From Rubritepida sp. (GTDB taxonomy: Bacteria; Pseudomonadota; Alphaproteobacteria; Acetobacterales; Acetobacteraceae), in assembly GCA_022843345.1 (NCBI GenBank), contig JALHNW010000167.1:1-5267 (forward strand): a DNA stretch of 5,267 nucleotides, given 5' to 3'. Shown here one piece after another: positions 1 through 5,267 of this stretch (positions are counted from its first letter, which is position 1; the number at the start of each line of letters is the position of its first letter). The notes beneath the pieces were generated by a model. The model made no database searches. It was not told the DNA's origin and saw only the letters and a list, made by a program, of their open reading frames with translations. The position numbers and the translations under genes are program-made.

Positions 1-595
1 CGGCGAGGAAGGCATGGTCCCAGCCGCCGCATTCGCGCGGCGCCAGCGCCGCATCCACGGCGGCGCGGCGGTAGATGCCCCAGAAGGCCGGCGACGCCGA
101 ATAGGCCGCCATCACGTGGCGCGCGCGCAGCAGCGCGTCGCCCTCCGGCGTGTCCAGGCAGACATGGGCGGGCATGGTGCCCGTCACCTGGTTGGCGTCG
201 TCCACCTGCACCGCCCCGGCATGGCACATCGCCGCATTCGGCTCCGCGCGCAGCCGGTCCATCACCGCTTCCATGAAATGGGGTTCGAGCAGGTCGTCCG
301 CGCTCTTGGGCATGACGAAGTCGGCGTCGCCCTCGGTGAAGGCGCGGCGATAGGCCCCGACGATCCCCTGGTTCACGCGATGCCGCTTCACGCGGATGCG
401 CGGATCGCGCGCCGCCCAGCGCGCCGCGATGGCCGGGCCGCCATCCGTGCTGCCGTCATCCAGCAGCGTCAGCCGCCAATGCGGCCAGGTCTGCGCCACG
501 ACGGTGGCGATCGCCTCATCCAGCGTCGCCTCGGCGCCGTGGAAGAGGAGGTTGACGTCAACGGTGGGCGGATTTTCCGCCGGGCGAAGGTCCAT
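1..595 (-). CDS. Family 2 (GT-A fold) glycosyltransferase, N-terminal 198 codons, cut by window edge
   Basis: The minus-strand frame is open from an ATG at 595 to the window edge with no stop. The product resembles GT2 enzymes, which transfer a sugar from a nucleotide-sugar donor to a glycan or lipid acceptor, usually at the inner membrane face or in the cytosol. The first strand and helix (about residues 11-37) end in AQTWPHW, and the donor-binding motif LLDDGSTDGG lies at 44-53. NQGIVGAYRRAF at 75-86 matches the usual N-x-G-x-x-x-A-x-N/R-x-G helix. The metal-site region is VMPKSADDLLEP (94-105). Further on, WGIYRRA (172-178) and WDHAFLA (192-198) fit the acceptor-side region. The DXD position reads S-A-D rather than D-A-D, and the usual P-T/S-Y-N after strand 1 is replaced by LFHG. 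I see no signal peptide or membrane segment in this part. An in-frame ATG at 628 would add 11 residues; I prefer 595 because a GGAG lies 11 nt upstream of it. Substrate and acceptor cannot be told. The family call is fairly sure. Confidence 0.82.
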   Translation of the reverse strand, partial: MDLRPAENPPTVDVNLLFHGAEATLDEAIATVVAQTWPHWRLTLLDDGSTDGGPAIAARWAARDPRIRVKRHRVNQGIVGAYRRAFTEGDADFVMPKSADDLLEPHFMEAVMDRLRAEPNAAMCHAGAVQVDDANQVTGTMPAHVCLDTPEGDALLRARHVMAAYSASPAFWGIYRRAAVDAALAPRECGGWDHAFLA

Positions 596-606
596 CGGGG
601 TGCAGG

Positions 607-610
607 CTCC
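607..610 (-). promoter_or_regulatory. Ribosome binding site (GGAG) favouring the glycosyltransferase start at 595
   Basis: On the minus strand GGAG precedes the ATG at 595 by 11 nt, a slightly long but usable spacing. The alternative in-frame ATG at 628 has only a GGGG about 3 nt upstream and lies very close to the AT-rich island at 638-645. If that island is part of a promoter, the 628 start would leave almost no leader. The choice of start is an inference from these two points. Confidence 0.4.
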
Positions 611-637
611 GGGCTCGGCCCAGACCATGCACCCCGT

Positions 638-645
638 ATGGTTAA
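638..645 (-). promoter_or_regulatory. TTAACCAT motif in the ilvD-glycosyltransferase gap: possible promoter element or CtrA half-site
   Basis: The 65-bp gap between the ilvD stop and the glycosyltransferase ATG holds the only AT-rich island in its surroundings, with TTAACCAT on the minus strand. TTAACC-type octamers resemble the half-site bound by the alphaproteobacterial response regulator CtrA, and such islands often sit in the -10 region of promoters in GC-rich alphas. No partner TTAA at the classical 7-bp spacing is present, and I cannot assign a convincing -35 box. No U-tract terminator is visible after ilvD, so read-through from ilvD is also possible. Treat as a candidate only. Confidence 0.25.
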
Positions 646-660
646 CGCTACCCTAAGCGG

Positions 661-2379
661 TCAGATGTCCGCGTACATGTGCGTCTCGGCCTTGGCGCCG
701 GGCTGGGTCACCGCGCCGTGGCGGGCTGGCCCCACCGTCTGGGCGTACTTCCACAGCGCGCCGCTGTTGTAGTTGTGCCCGCGCGGCTTCCACTCCGCCC
801 GCCGCTTCGCCAGCTCCTCCTCGGGGAGCATGACGTCGATCGTGCCCTTCTCGGCGTCGATGACGATGGGGTCACCGTTCCTCAGCAGCCCGATCGGGCC
901 GCCCACCGCCGCCTCCGGCCCCACATGGCCGATGCAGAAGCCGCGCGTGGCGCCCGAGAAGCGGCCATCGGTGATCAGCGCCACCCGGTCGCCCATCCCC
1001 TGCCCGTAGAGCGCGGAGGTGGTGGACAGCATCTCGCGCATGCCAGGCCCGCCCTTCGGCCCCTCGTAGCGGATCACCAGCACGTCGCCAGGCTTGTAGG
1101 CGCGCGCCTCGACCGCGGCGAAGGCGTCCTCCTCGCAGTCGAAGCACAGCGCCGTGCCCTCGAAGCGCAGCTTGGACATGCCGGCGATCTTCACGATGGC
1201 GCCGTCGGGGGCCAGGTTGCCGAACAGGCTCACCACGCCCCCGATCTTGCTGATCGGGTCGGAGACGGGGCGCACCACGTCCTGGTTCGTCGGGAAGACC
1301 ACGTCGGCGTGGTTCTCCGCCAGCGTCTTGCCCGTCACCGTCAGGCAGTCGCCGTGCAGCAGCCCGCCATCCAGCAGCGCCTTGATGATCACCGGCACGC
1401 CGCCGATCCTGTGCACGTCCTGCGCCACGTAGCGCCCGCCGGGCTTGAGGTCGGCGATGTGGGGCGTGTCGCGCATCAGCCGCGCCACCTCCTCCAGCGG
1501 GAAGTCTATGCCCGCCTCGTGCGCGATGGCCGGCAGGTGCAGCGCCGCGTTGGTCGAGCCGCCGGTGGCGCCCACGATGCGCGCCGCGTTCTCCAGCGCC
1601 TTGCGCGTCACGATGTCGCGCGGGCGGATGTTGGCGCGGATCAGCTCGACGATCTGGGCACCGGACTTGTAGGCCCAGTGGTCGCGCTCCTCGTCCGGCG
1701 CCGGGGCGCCCGCGGAATGCGGCAGGGCGAGGCCGATCACCTCGGAGATGCAGGCCATGGTGTTGGCGGTGAACTGGCCCCCGCAGGCGCCCGCGCCGGG
1801 GCAGGCGTGGCGCTCCAGCTCGTCCAGCTCCTCGTCGCTCATCTTGCCGGCGGCGTGGGTGCCGACCGCCTCGAACACGTCCAGCACCGTCACGTCGCGG
1901 CCGTGGTGGTGGCCGGGGCGAATCGAGCCGCCGTACAGGAAGACGCTGGGCACGTTCAGGCGCACCATCACCATCATCATGCCGGGCAGCGACTTGTCGC
2001 AGCCGGCCAGGCCCACCAGCGCGTCGTAGCAATGCCCGCGCATCGTCAGCTCGACCGAATCGGCGATCACCTCGCGCGAGACCAGCGAGGACTTCATGCC
2101 CTGGTGGCCCATGGCGATGCCGTCGGTCACCGTGATGGTGGTGAACTCGCGCGGCGCCGCCCCGCCGGCCACCACGCCGCGCTTCACCGATTGCGCCTGG
2201 TGGCTCAGCGCGATGTTGCAGGGCGCGGCCTCGTTCCAGCAGGTGGCGACGCCCACCAGCGGCGAGGCGATCTCCTCCTTCGTCATCCCCATGGCGTAGT
2301 AGTAGGAGCGGTGCGGCGCGCGCTCCGGCCCGACGCTCACGTGCCGGCTCGGCAGCCGCGACTTGTCCCAGGTGGTCAT
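661..2379 (-). CDS. ilvD: Dihydroxy-acid dehydratase IlvD (EC 4.2.1.9)
   Basis: The 572-aa cytosolic iron-sulfur enzyme dehydrates 2,3-dihydroxyisovalerate to 2-ketoisovalerate and 2,3-dihydroxy-3-methylvalerate to 2-keto-3-methylvalerate. This is the third common step of valine and isoleucine synthesis, and it also feeds leucine and pantothenate. The IlvD/Edd family motifs appear in order: APCN (C54), TDGIAMGHQGM (D86, metal ligand region), GCDKSLPGMMM (C127, D128, and K129, the lysine carbamylated in characterised homologues), ACPGAGACGGQFTANTMAC (C199), GATGGSTNAALH, HGDCLTVTGKT, GNLAPDGAIVK, GPKGGPGMREM and TDGRFSGATRG (S475, the proposed catalytic base). Cysteines at 54, 127 and 199 fit the [2Fe-2S]-type subgroup (about 560-575 aa) rather than the 616-aa E. 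coli type. The N-terminus PSRHVSVGPERAPHRSYYY supports the start at 2379. The C-terminus HNYNSGALWKYAQTVG matches true IlvD better than sugar-acid dehydratase paralogues. Extra cysteines occur at 47, 412 and 415. It follows valS after 27 bp and is probably co-transcribed with it. Confidence 0.96.
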   Translation of the reverse strand: MTTWDKSRLPSRHVSVGPERAPHRSYYYAMGMTKEEIASPLVGVATCWNEAAPCNIALSHQAQSVKRGVVAGGAAPREFTTITVTDGIAMGHQGMKSSLVSREVIADSVELTMRGHCYDALVGLAGCDKSLPGMMMVMVRLNVPSVFLYGGSIRPGHHHGRDVTVLDVFEAVGTHAAGKMSDEELDELERHACPGAGACGGQFTANTMACISEVIGLALPHSAGAPAPDEERDHWAYKSGAQIVELIRANIRPRDIVTRKALENAARIVGATGGSTNAALHLPAIAHEAGIDFPLEEVARLMRDTPHIADLKPGGRYVAQDVHRIGGVPVIIKALLDGGLLHGDCLTVTGKTLAENHADVVFPTNQDVVRPVSDPISKIGGVVSLFGNLAPDGAIVKIAGMSKLRFEGTALCFDCEEDAFAAVEARAYKPGDVLVIRYEGPKGGPGMREMLSTTSALYGQGMGDRVALITDGRFSGATRGFCIGHVGPEAAVGGPIGLLRNGDPIVIDAEKGTIDVMLPEEELAKRRAEWKPRGHNYNSGALWKYAQTVGPARHGAVTQPGAKAETHMYADI

Positions 2380-2393
2380 CTTCTCTCGTCCCC
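2380..2393 (-). promoter_or_regulatory. Weak ribosome binding region of ilvD within the 27-bp valS-ilvD gap
   Basis: The purine-rich run GGGGACGAGAGAAG ends directly at the ilvD ATG. It has no AGGAGG core; the nearest matches are GGGGA at 9 nt and GAGAG at 3 nt from the start codon. The whole gap is 27 bp, too short for a clear promoter plus terminator, and no hairpin with a U tract is present. This supports translation of ilvD from the valS transcript. Confidence 0.45.
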
Positions 2394-2406
2394 GTGTGCT
2401 TGGTTG

Positions 2407-5055
2407 CTATCCTGCGATGCGCGCCAGCGCCGCGTCCAGGCGGCCCAGCTCGGCGGCCGCCTCGCGCACGCGCTCCTCGGTTTCCTCGATCACGCTCGCC
2501 TCGGCCTTGGCGCGGAAGCCGGGGTTCTCCAGCTTCTTCGCCAGCTTGTCGCGATCGGCCGCGATGCGGCCGCGCTCCTTGCCCAGCCGCGCGCGCTCGG
2601 CGGCCAGGTCCACCACGCCGGCCAGCGGCATGAACAGCGTCAGCTCCCCCGCCCCGGCCGAAGCGCCCGGGCCATCGCCCGTGCCTTCCACCGGCGCCTC
2701 CACCCGCGCCAGCCGCGAAAGCTGCGGCGCATAGGCGGCCAGGGTCGCCTGCTGCGCCGGCGGCCCGCTCACCAGCAGCGGCAGCACGGCGCCGGCCGGC
2801 ACGTTCAGCGCCGCGCGGGCCGAGCGGATCGCGGTGATGGCGGCGATCGCGAGGTCCATCCCCTCGCCCTCCGCCGTGACGCCCGAAGCCTCCGGCCATG
2901 CCGCGCCGGTCAGCCCCACCGCGTCGCCGTAGCCGAGCTGCGACCACAGCTCCGCCGTGATGAAGGGCATCACCGGGTGCAGCAGGCGCAGCACCACGCC
3001 CAGCGCGTGCTGCGCCGCACCCCGCGCCTCGTCCTTCTCCGCGCCGTCGGGGCCGTTGAGCACCGGCTTGGCGAACTCGATGAACCAGTCGCAGTAGCTG
3101 TTCCAGGTGAAGCCGAAGAGCGCCGCGGCGTAGTCGTCGAAGCGGAAGCGCTCCAGCGCCTCGGTCGCCTCGACGAGCGCGGCGTCGGTCTTGGCCAGCA
3201 GCCACCGCGCCAGCGGCGTGCGCGCCCCCGCCGGGTCCCAGGCCGGGTCCACGCGCACGCCGTTCATCTCCAGGAAGCGCGCGGCGTTCCACAGCTTGGT
3301 CGCGAAGGCGCGGTAGCCATCCAGGCGCTGCGGGTCCAGCTTGATGTCGCGCCCCGGCGAGGCCAGCGCGCACAGCGTGAAGCGCACCGCATCGGCGCCA
3401 TGCTGGTCCACCAGCTCCAGCGGGTCCAGCACGTTGCCCTTGGACTTGCTCATCTTCTGGCCCTTGGCGTCGCGCACCAGGCCGTGGATGACGACGTGGC
3501 GGAACGGCACCTCGCCCATCACGTGCAGGCCCATCATCATCATCCGGGCCACCCAGAAGAAGATGATGTCGAAGCCCGTCACCAGCACGTCGGTCGGGTA
3601 GTGCTTCGCCAGCTCCGGCGTGCGCTCCGGCCATCCGAGGGTGGAGAAGGGCCACAGCGCGGAGGAGAACCAGGTGTCCAGCACGTCCTCGTCGCGCGCC
3701 AGCGGCGTCTCGGCGCCGTAGTGGGCGCGGGCGGCCGCCATCGCCTCCGCCTCGCTGCGCTTCACGAAGACCGTGCCGTCCGGCCCGTGCCAGGCCGGGA
3801 TGCGGTGCCCCCACCAGAGCTGGCGCGAGATGCACCAGGGCTGGATGTCGCGCATCCAGGCGAAGAACAGGTTCTCGTACTGCTTCGGCACGAACTGCGT
3901 GCGCCCGTCCTCCACGGCGGCGATGGCGGGCTTCGCGAGCGTCGCCGCGTCGCAATACCATTGCAGGGTCAGCCGCGGCTCGATCGGCACGCCGGAGCGG
4001 TCGCCATGCGGCACCTGGTGGGTGTGCGCCTCGGTCGCCACCAGCACGCCGCGGGCCTCCAGCTCGGCCAGGATCAGGCGGCGGGCCTCGAAGCGGTCCA
4101 CCCCCTCCAGGCCGCGCAGGAAGGCGTCGTCGCCGCCGATCTCGGCGAGCGTCACCCGGCCCTCCACGTCCAGCACGGAGGGCATGGGCAGGTTGTGGCG
4201 CTTCCCCACCTCGTAGTCGTTGAAGTCGTGCGCGGGGGTGATCTTCACCGCGCCCGTGCCCTTCTCCGGGTCGGAATAGGCGTCGGCGATGATGGGGATG
4301 CGCCGGCCGGTCAGCGGCAGGATGGCGTGGCGGCCGACCAGGGCGGCGAAGCGGCCGTCCTCGGGATGCACCGCCACCGCCGTGTCGGCCAGCATGGTCT
4401 CGGGGCGCGTCGTCGCCACCTCGATGTGCCCGCCGCCCTCGACGGGGTAGCGCAGGGTCCAGAGGTGGCCCTTCACCTCGCGGCTCTCCACCTCGAGGTC
4501 GGAGATGGCGGTCTGGAACACCGGGTCCCAGTTCACCAGCCGCGTGTCGCGGTAGATCAGCCCCTCCTCATGCAGCCGCACGAAGATCTCGACCACGGCG
4601 GCCGACAGGCCCTCGTCCATGGTGAAGCGCTCGCGCTTCCAGTCCAGGCTGGCGCCGAGGCGGCGGAGCTGGCGGGTGATGGTGCCGCCCGACTCCGCCT
4701 TCCACTGCCAGATGCGCTCGACGAAGGCCTCGCGCCCCATCTCGCGCCGGGGGGGCTGCCCGGCGTTCGCCAGCAGCCGCTCCACCACCATCTGGGTGGC
4801 GATGCCGGCGTGGTCGGTGCCGGGCATCCACAGCGCGTCGCGCCCCTGCATGCGGCGCCAGCGCACCAGCACGTCCTGCAGCGTGTTGTTCAGCGCGTGC
4901 CCGATGTGCAGCGAGCCGGTGACGTTGGGCGGCGGGATGACCACCGTGAAGGGCGGCCTGGGGCGCGCCGGGTCGGCGGAGAACACGCCCGACGCCTCCG
5001 CCGCGTCGTAGAGGCGGGTTTCAAGGGCGGCGGGGTCGAAGGCCTTGTCGAGCAT
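2407..5055 (-). CDS. valS: Valyl-tRNA synthetase ValS (EC 6.1.1.9)
   Basis: This 882-aa class Ia aminoacyl-tRNA synthetase attaches valine to tRNA-Val and hydrolyses mischarged threonine. The Rossmann catalytic core opens with PPPNVTGSLHIGH (HIGH at 50-53), followed by GTDHAGIATQ (79-88). The CP1 editing domain spans about 190-350, with ATTRPETMLAD (214-224) and AHDFNDYEVG (275-284, including the conserved aspartate expected to hold the amino group). The core resumes with WCISRQLWWGHRIPAW (407-422), TWFSSALWPFSTLGWP (461-476) and GQKMSKSKGNV (KMSKS at 534-538). The helical anticodon-binding domain covers about 585-720. The C-terminal tRNA-binding coiled-coil arm is about 812-882, rich in E, R, A and L. 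Length matches the short bacterial form (about 880 aa; E. coli has 951). The start at 5055 is supported by GGAAGG 7 nt upstream and by the usual short N-terminus before the Rossmann fold. All key motifs are intact. popZ lies 70 bp upstream and ilvD 27 bp downstream. Confidence 0.98.
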   Translation of the reverse strand: MLDKAFDPAALETRLYDAAEASGVFSADPARPRPPFTVVIPPPNVTGSLHIGHALNNTLQDVLVRWRRMQGRDALWMPGTDHAGIATQMVVERLLANAGQPPRREMGREAFVERIWQWKAESGGTITRQLRRLGASLDWKRERFTMDEGLSAAVVEIFVRLHEEGLIYRDTRLVNWDPVFQTAISDLEVESREVKGHLWTLRYPVEGGGHIEVATTRPETMLADTAVAVHPEDGRFAALVGRHAILPLTGRRIPIIADAYSDPEKGTGAVKITPAHDFNDYEVGKRHNLPMPSVLDVEGRVTLAEIGGDDAFLRGLEGVDRFEARRLILAELEARGVLVATEAHTHQVPHGDRSGVPIEPRLTLQWYCDAATLAKPAIAAVEDGRTQFVPKQYENLFFAWMRDIQPWCISRQLWWGHRIPAWHGPDGTVFVKRSEAEAMAAARAHYGAETPLARDEDVLDTWFSSALWPFSTLGWPERTPELAKHYPTDVLVTGFDIIFFWVARMMMMGLHVMGEVPFRHVVIHGLVRDAKGQKMSKSKGNVLDPLELVDQHGADAVRFTLCALASPGRDIKLDPQRLDGYRAFATKLWNAARFLEMNGVRVDPAWDPAGARTPLARWLLAKTDAALVEATEALERFRFDDYAAALFGFTWNSYCDWFIEFAKPVLNGPDGAEKDEARGAAQHALGVVLRLLHPVMPFITAELWSQLGYGDAVGLTGAAWPEASGVTAEGEGMDLAIAAITAIRSARAALNVPAGAVLPLLVSGPPAQQATLAAYAPQLSRLARVEAPVEGTGDGPGASAGAGELTLFMPLAGVVDLAAERARLGKERGRIAADRDKLAKKLENPGFRAKAEASVIEETEERVREAAAELGRLDAALARIAG
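3532..3543 (-). repeat. Four-unit ATG trinucleotide run inside valS
   Basis: Four tandem ATG codons (CAT on the plus strand) encode MMMM at ValRS residues 505-508, in the conserved FFWVARMMMMGLH segment. The methionine-rich stretch is normal for the family, where RMIMMG or similar is common, so the repeat is probably a by-product of protein conservation rather than a functional DNA element. It could be a minor slippage site. Confidence 0.6.
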
Positions 5056-5059
5056 CGGC

Positions 5060-5094
5060 GCACCTTCCGCGCCTTGCGGCCGGCGTCAAGGTGC
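5060..5094 (-). promoter_or_regulatory. Inverted repeat enclosing the valS ribosome binding site
   Basis: On the minus strand GCACCTT (5094-5088) is perfectly complementary to AAGGTGC (5066-5060). Inside, CGCC (5085-5082) can pair with GGCG (5073-5070), leaving an 8-nt loop (GGCCGCAA) and a small internal loop. The valS ribosome binding site GGAAGG (5068-5063, 7 nt before the ATG) overlaps the downstream arm, so the folded RNA would partly hide it. The pairing is seen in the sequence; an effect on valS translation is inferred. In a GC-rich genome some hairpins arise by chance, but a 7-bp arm placed over the binding site deserves note. Confidence 0.5.
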
Positions 5095-5096
5095 CA

Positions 5097-5117
5097 CCGG
5101 CCCTACGCGACGGCCGG
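5097..5117 (-). promoter_or_regulatory. GC hairpin just downstream of the popZ stop codon
   Basis: CCGGCC (5117-5112) and GGCCGG (5102-5097) on the minus strand form a perfect 6-bp all-GC stem with a 9-nt loop, starting 8 nt after the popZ-like stop codon. There is no U tract after it, so it is not a typical intrinsic terminator. It may pause RNA polymerase, protect a 3' end, or be part of the valS leader together with the adjoining inverted repeat. Confidence 0.4.
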
Positions 5118-5125
5118 GCGCGAAA

Positions 5126-5267
5126 TCAGCGCGCCATCACCCGCTCGATTTCGGCGCGGACCATGCGCTCGACGATGCCGGGGAGGTGCGCGTCCAGCCA
5201 TTCCTTCAGCAGGGGGCGCAGCTCCTCGCGCACCACGTCCTCGATGGACGGGCCGGAGCGGCTGAGC
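5126..5267 (-). CDS. popZ: PopZ-like (DUF2497) polar organising protein, C-terminal 46 residues only
   Basis: A minus-strand frame is open from the window edge to a TGA at 5128-5126. It encodes 46 residues with the core SIEDVVREELRPLLKEWLD (7-25) followed by LPGIVERMVRAEIERV (28-43). This is the hallmark C-terminal helical block of DUF2497/PopZ proteins. In Caulobacter PopZ this region drives oligomerisation into the polar matrix that anchors the chromosomal centromere through ParB and recruits cell-cycle regulators. The acidic proline-rich linker and N-terminal partner-binding helix would lie beyond the window. The position directly before valS on the same strand is a further reason for the call. 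The family assignment rests on a short but characteristic segment. Whether the protein acts as a true PopZ in this organism cannot be judged here. The gene ends 70 bp before valS and may share its transcript. Confidence 0.8.
   Translation of the reverse strand, partial: LSRSGPSIEDVVREELRPLLKEWLDAHLPGIVERMVRAEIERVMAR

Noticed and set aside
657..672. Small hairpin GCGG-N8-CCGC overlapping the ilvD stop, considered as a terminator.
   Set aside because: The stem is only 4 bp with an 8-nt loop and no U tract follows on the minus strand, so it is too weak to call a terminator.
14..772. A 252-codon plus-strand frame opposite the glycosyltransferase gene.
   Set aside because: The product is Arg/His/Ala-rich without domain features, and the minus-strand frame in the same place shows clear GT2 motifs. 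It also runs into the 3' end of ilvD.
1962..1981. CAT-rich stretch on the plus strand that would encode a histidine run.
   Set aside because: It is the complement of the ATG/GTG codons for the conserved GMMMVMV segment of IlvD next to the GCDK motif, so protein conservation explains it.
872..3961. A 1,029-codon minus-strand frame overlapping both valS and ilvD in another frame.
   Set aside because: It crosses the valS-ilvD boundary out of frame with both, and its product is an Arg/Gly/Ala-rich shadow with no domain. The overlapping genes have full family motifs.
5056..5088. TTGACG on the minus strand in the valS leader, considered as a -35 promoter box.
   Set aside because: At about 17 bp downstream the sequence reads AAGGTG, which is part of the valS ribosome binding region and unlike a -10 box, so no sigma-70 promoter is supported here.
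679..5265. A 1,528-codon open frame on the plus strand running antisense to ilvD, valS and the popZ end.
   Set aside because: It runs antisense across three real genes and their gaps, and its product is a low-complexity mix of Arg, His, Ala, Gly and Val with no recognisable domain. High-GC codon bias removes stops from one antisense frame, which explains its length. The ilvD and valS proteins it overlaps are unmistakable.
5126..5267. popZ 3' end considered as a valine-rich leader for classical attenuation of valS.
   Set aside because: Valines in the last 46 codons are scattered, with no run near the stop, and the reading frame is explained by the DUF2497 protein family.

Overview
The window looks like an ordinary housekeeping stretch of an alphaproteobacterial chromosome. 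GC is about 70% by eye, and all four genes read on the minus strand. The best taxonomic clues are a PopZ-type (DUF2497) C-terminus directly upstream of valS, an arrangement I associate with Alphaproteobacteria, and the short bacterial form of ValRS. The high GC and the style of the proteins suggest an Acetobacteraceae/Rhodospirillales member (Roseomonas-like), but that is inference from memory and was not searched.

In the direction of transcription (right to left) the layout is as follows. At 5126-5267 lie the last 46 codons of a PopZ/DUF2497 polar-organising protein, cut by the window edge. A 70-bp gap follows, carrying two adjacent GC-rich inverted repeats, the second of which holds the valS ribosome binding site. 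Complete valS (valyl-tRNA synthetase, 882 aa) occupies 2407-5055. After a 27-bp gap comes complete ilvD (dihydroxy-acid dehydratase, 572 aa) at 661-2379. A 65-bp gap with a small AT-rich island follows, and then the first 198 codons of a family 2 glycosyltransferase run off the left edge (1-595).

valS and ilvD have a shared logic. IlvD carries out the step that makes 2-ketoisovalerate, the immediate precursor of valine, and ValRS loads valine onto tRNA. Their 27-bp spacing and common strand make co-transcription likely. popZ upstream may feed the same transcript, although the hairpin-rich 70-bp gap could separate them or set the level of valS. The glycosyltransferase has no obvious functional link and may have its own promoter in the AT-rich island.

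No mobile element, CRISPR array, tRNA, rRNA or recognisable novel system is visible. The most interesting non-coding signal is the popZ-valS gap, where three GC hexamers could form two mutually exclusive pairings around a sequestered valS ribosome binding site. Very long open frames on the opposite strand, including one of 1,528 codons, are judged to be codon-bias shadows.
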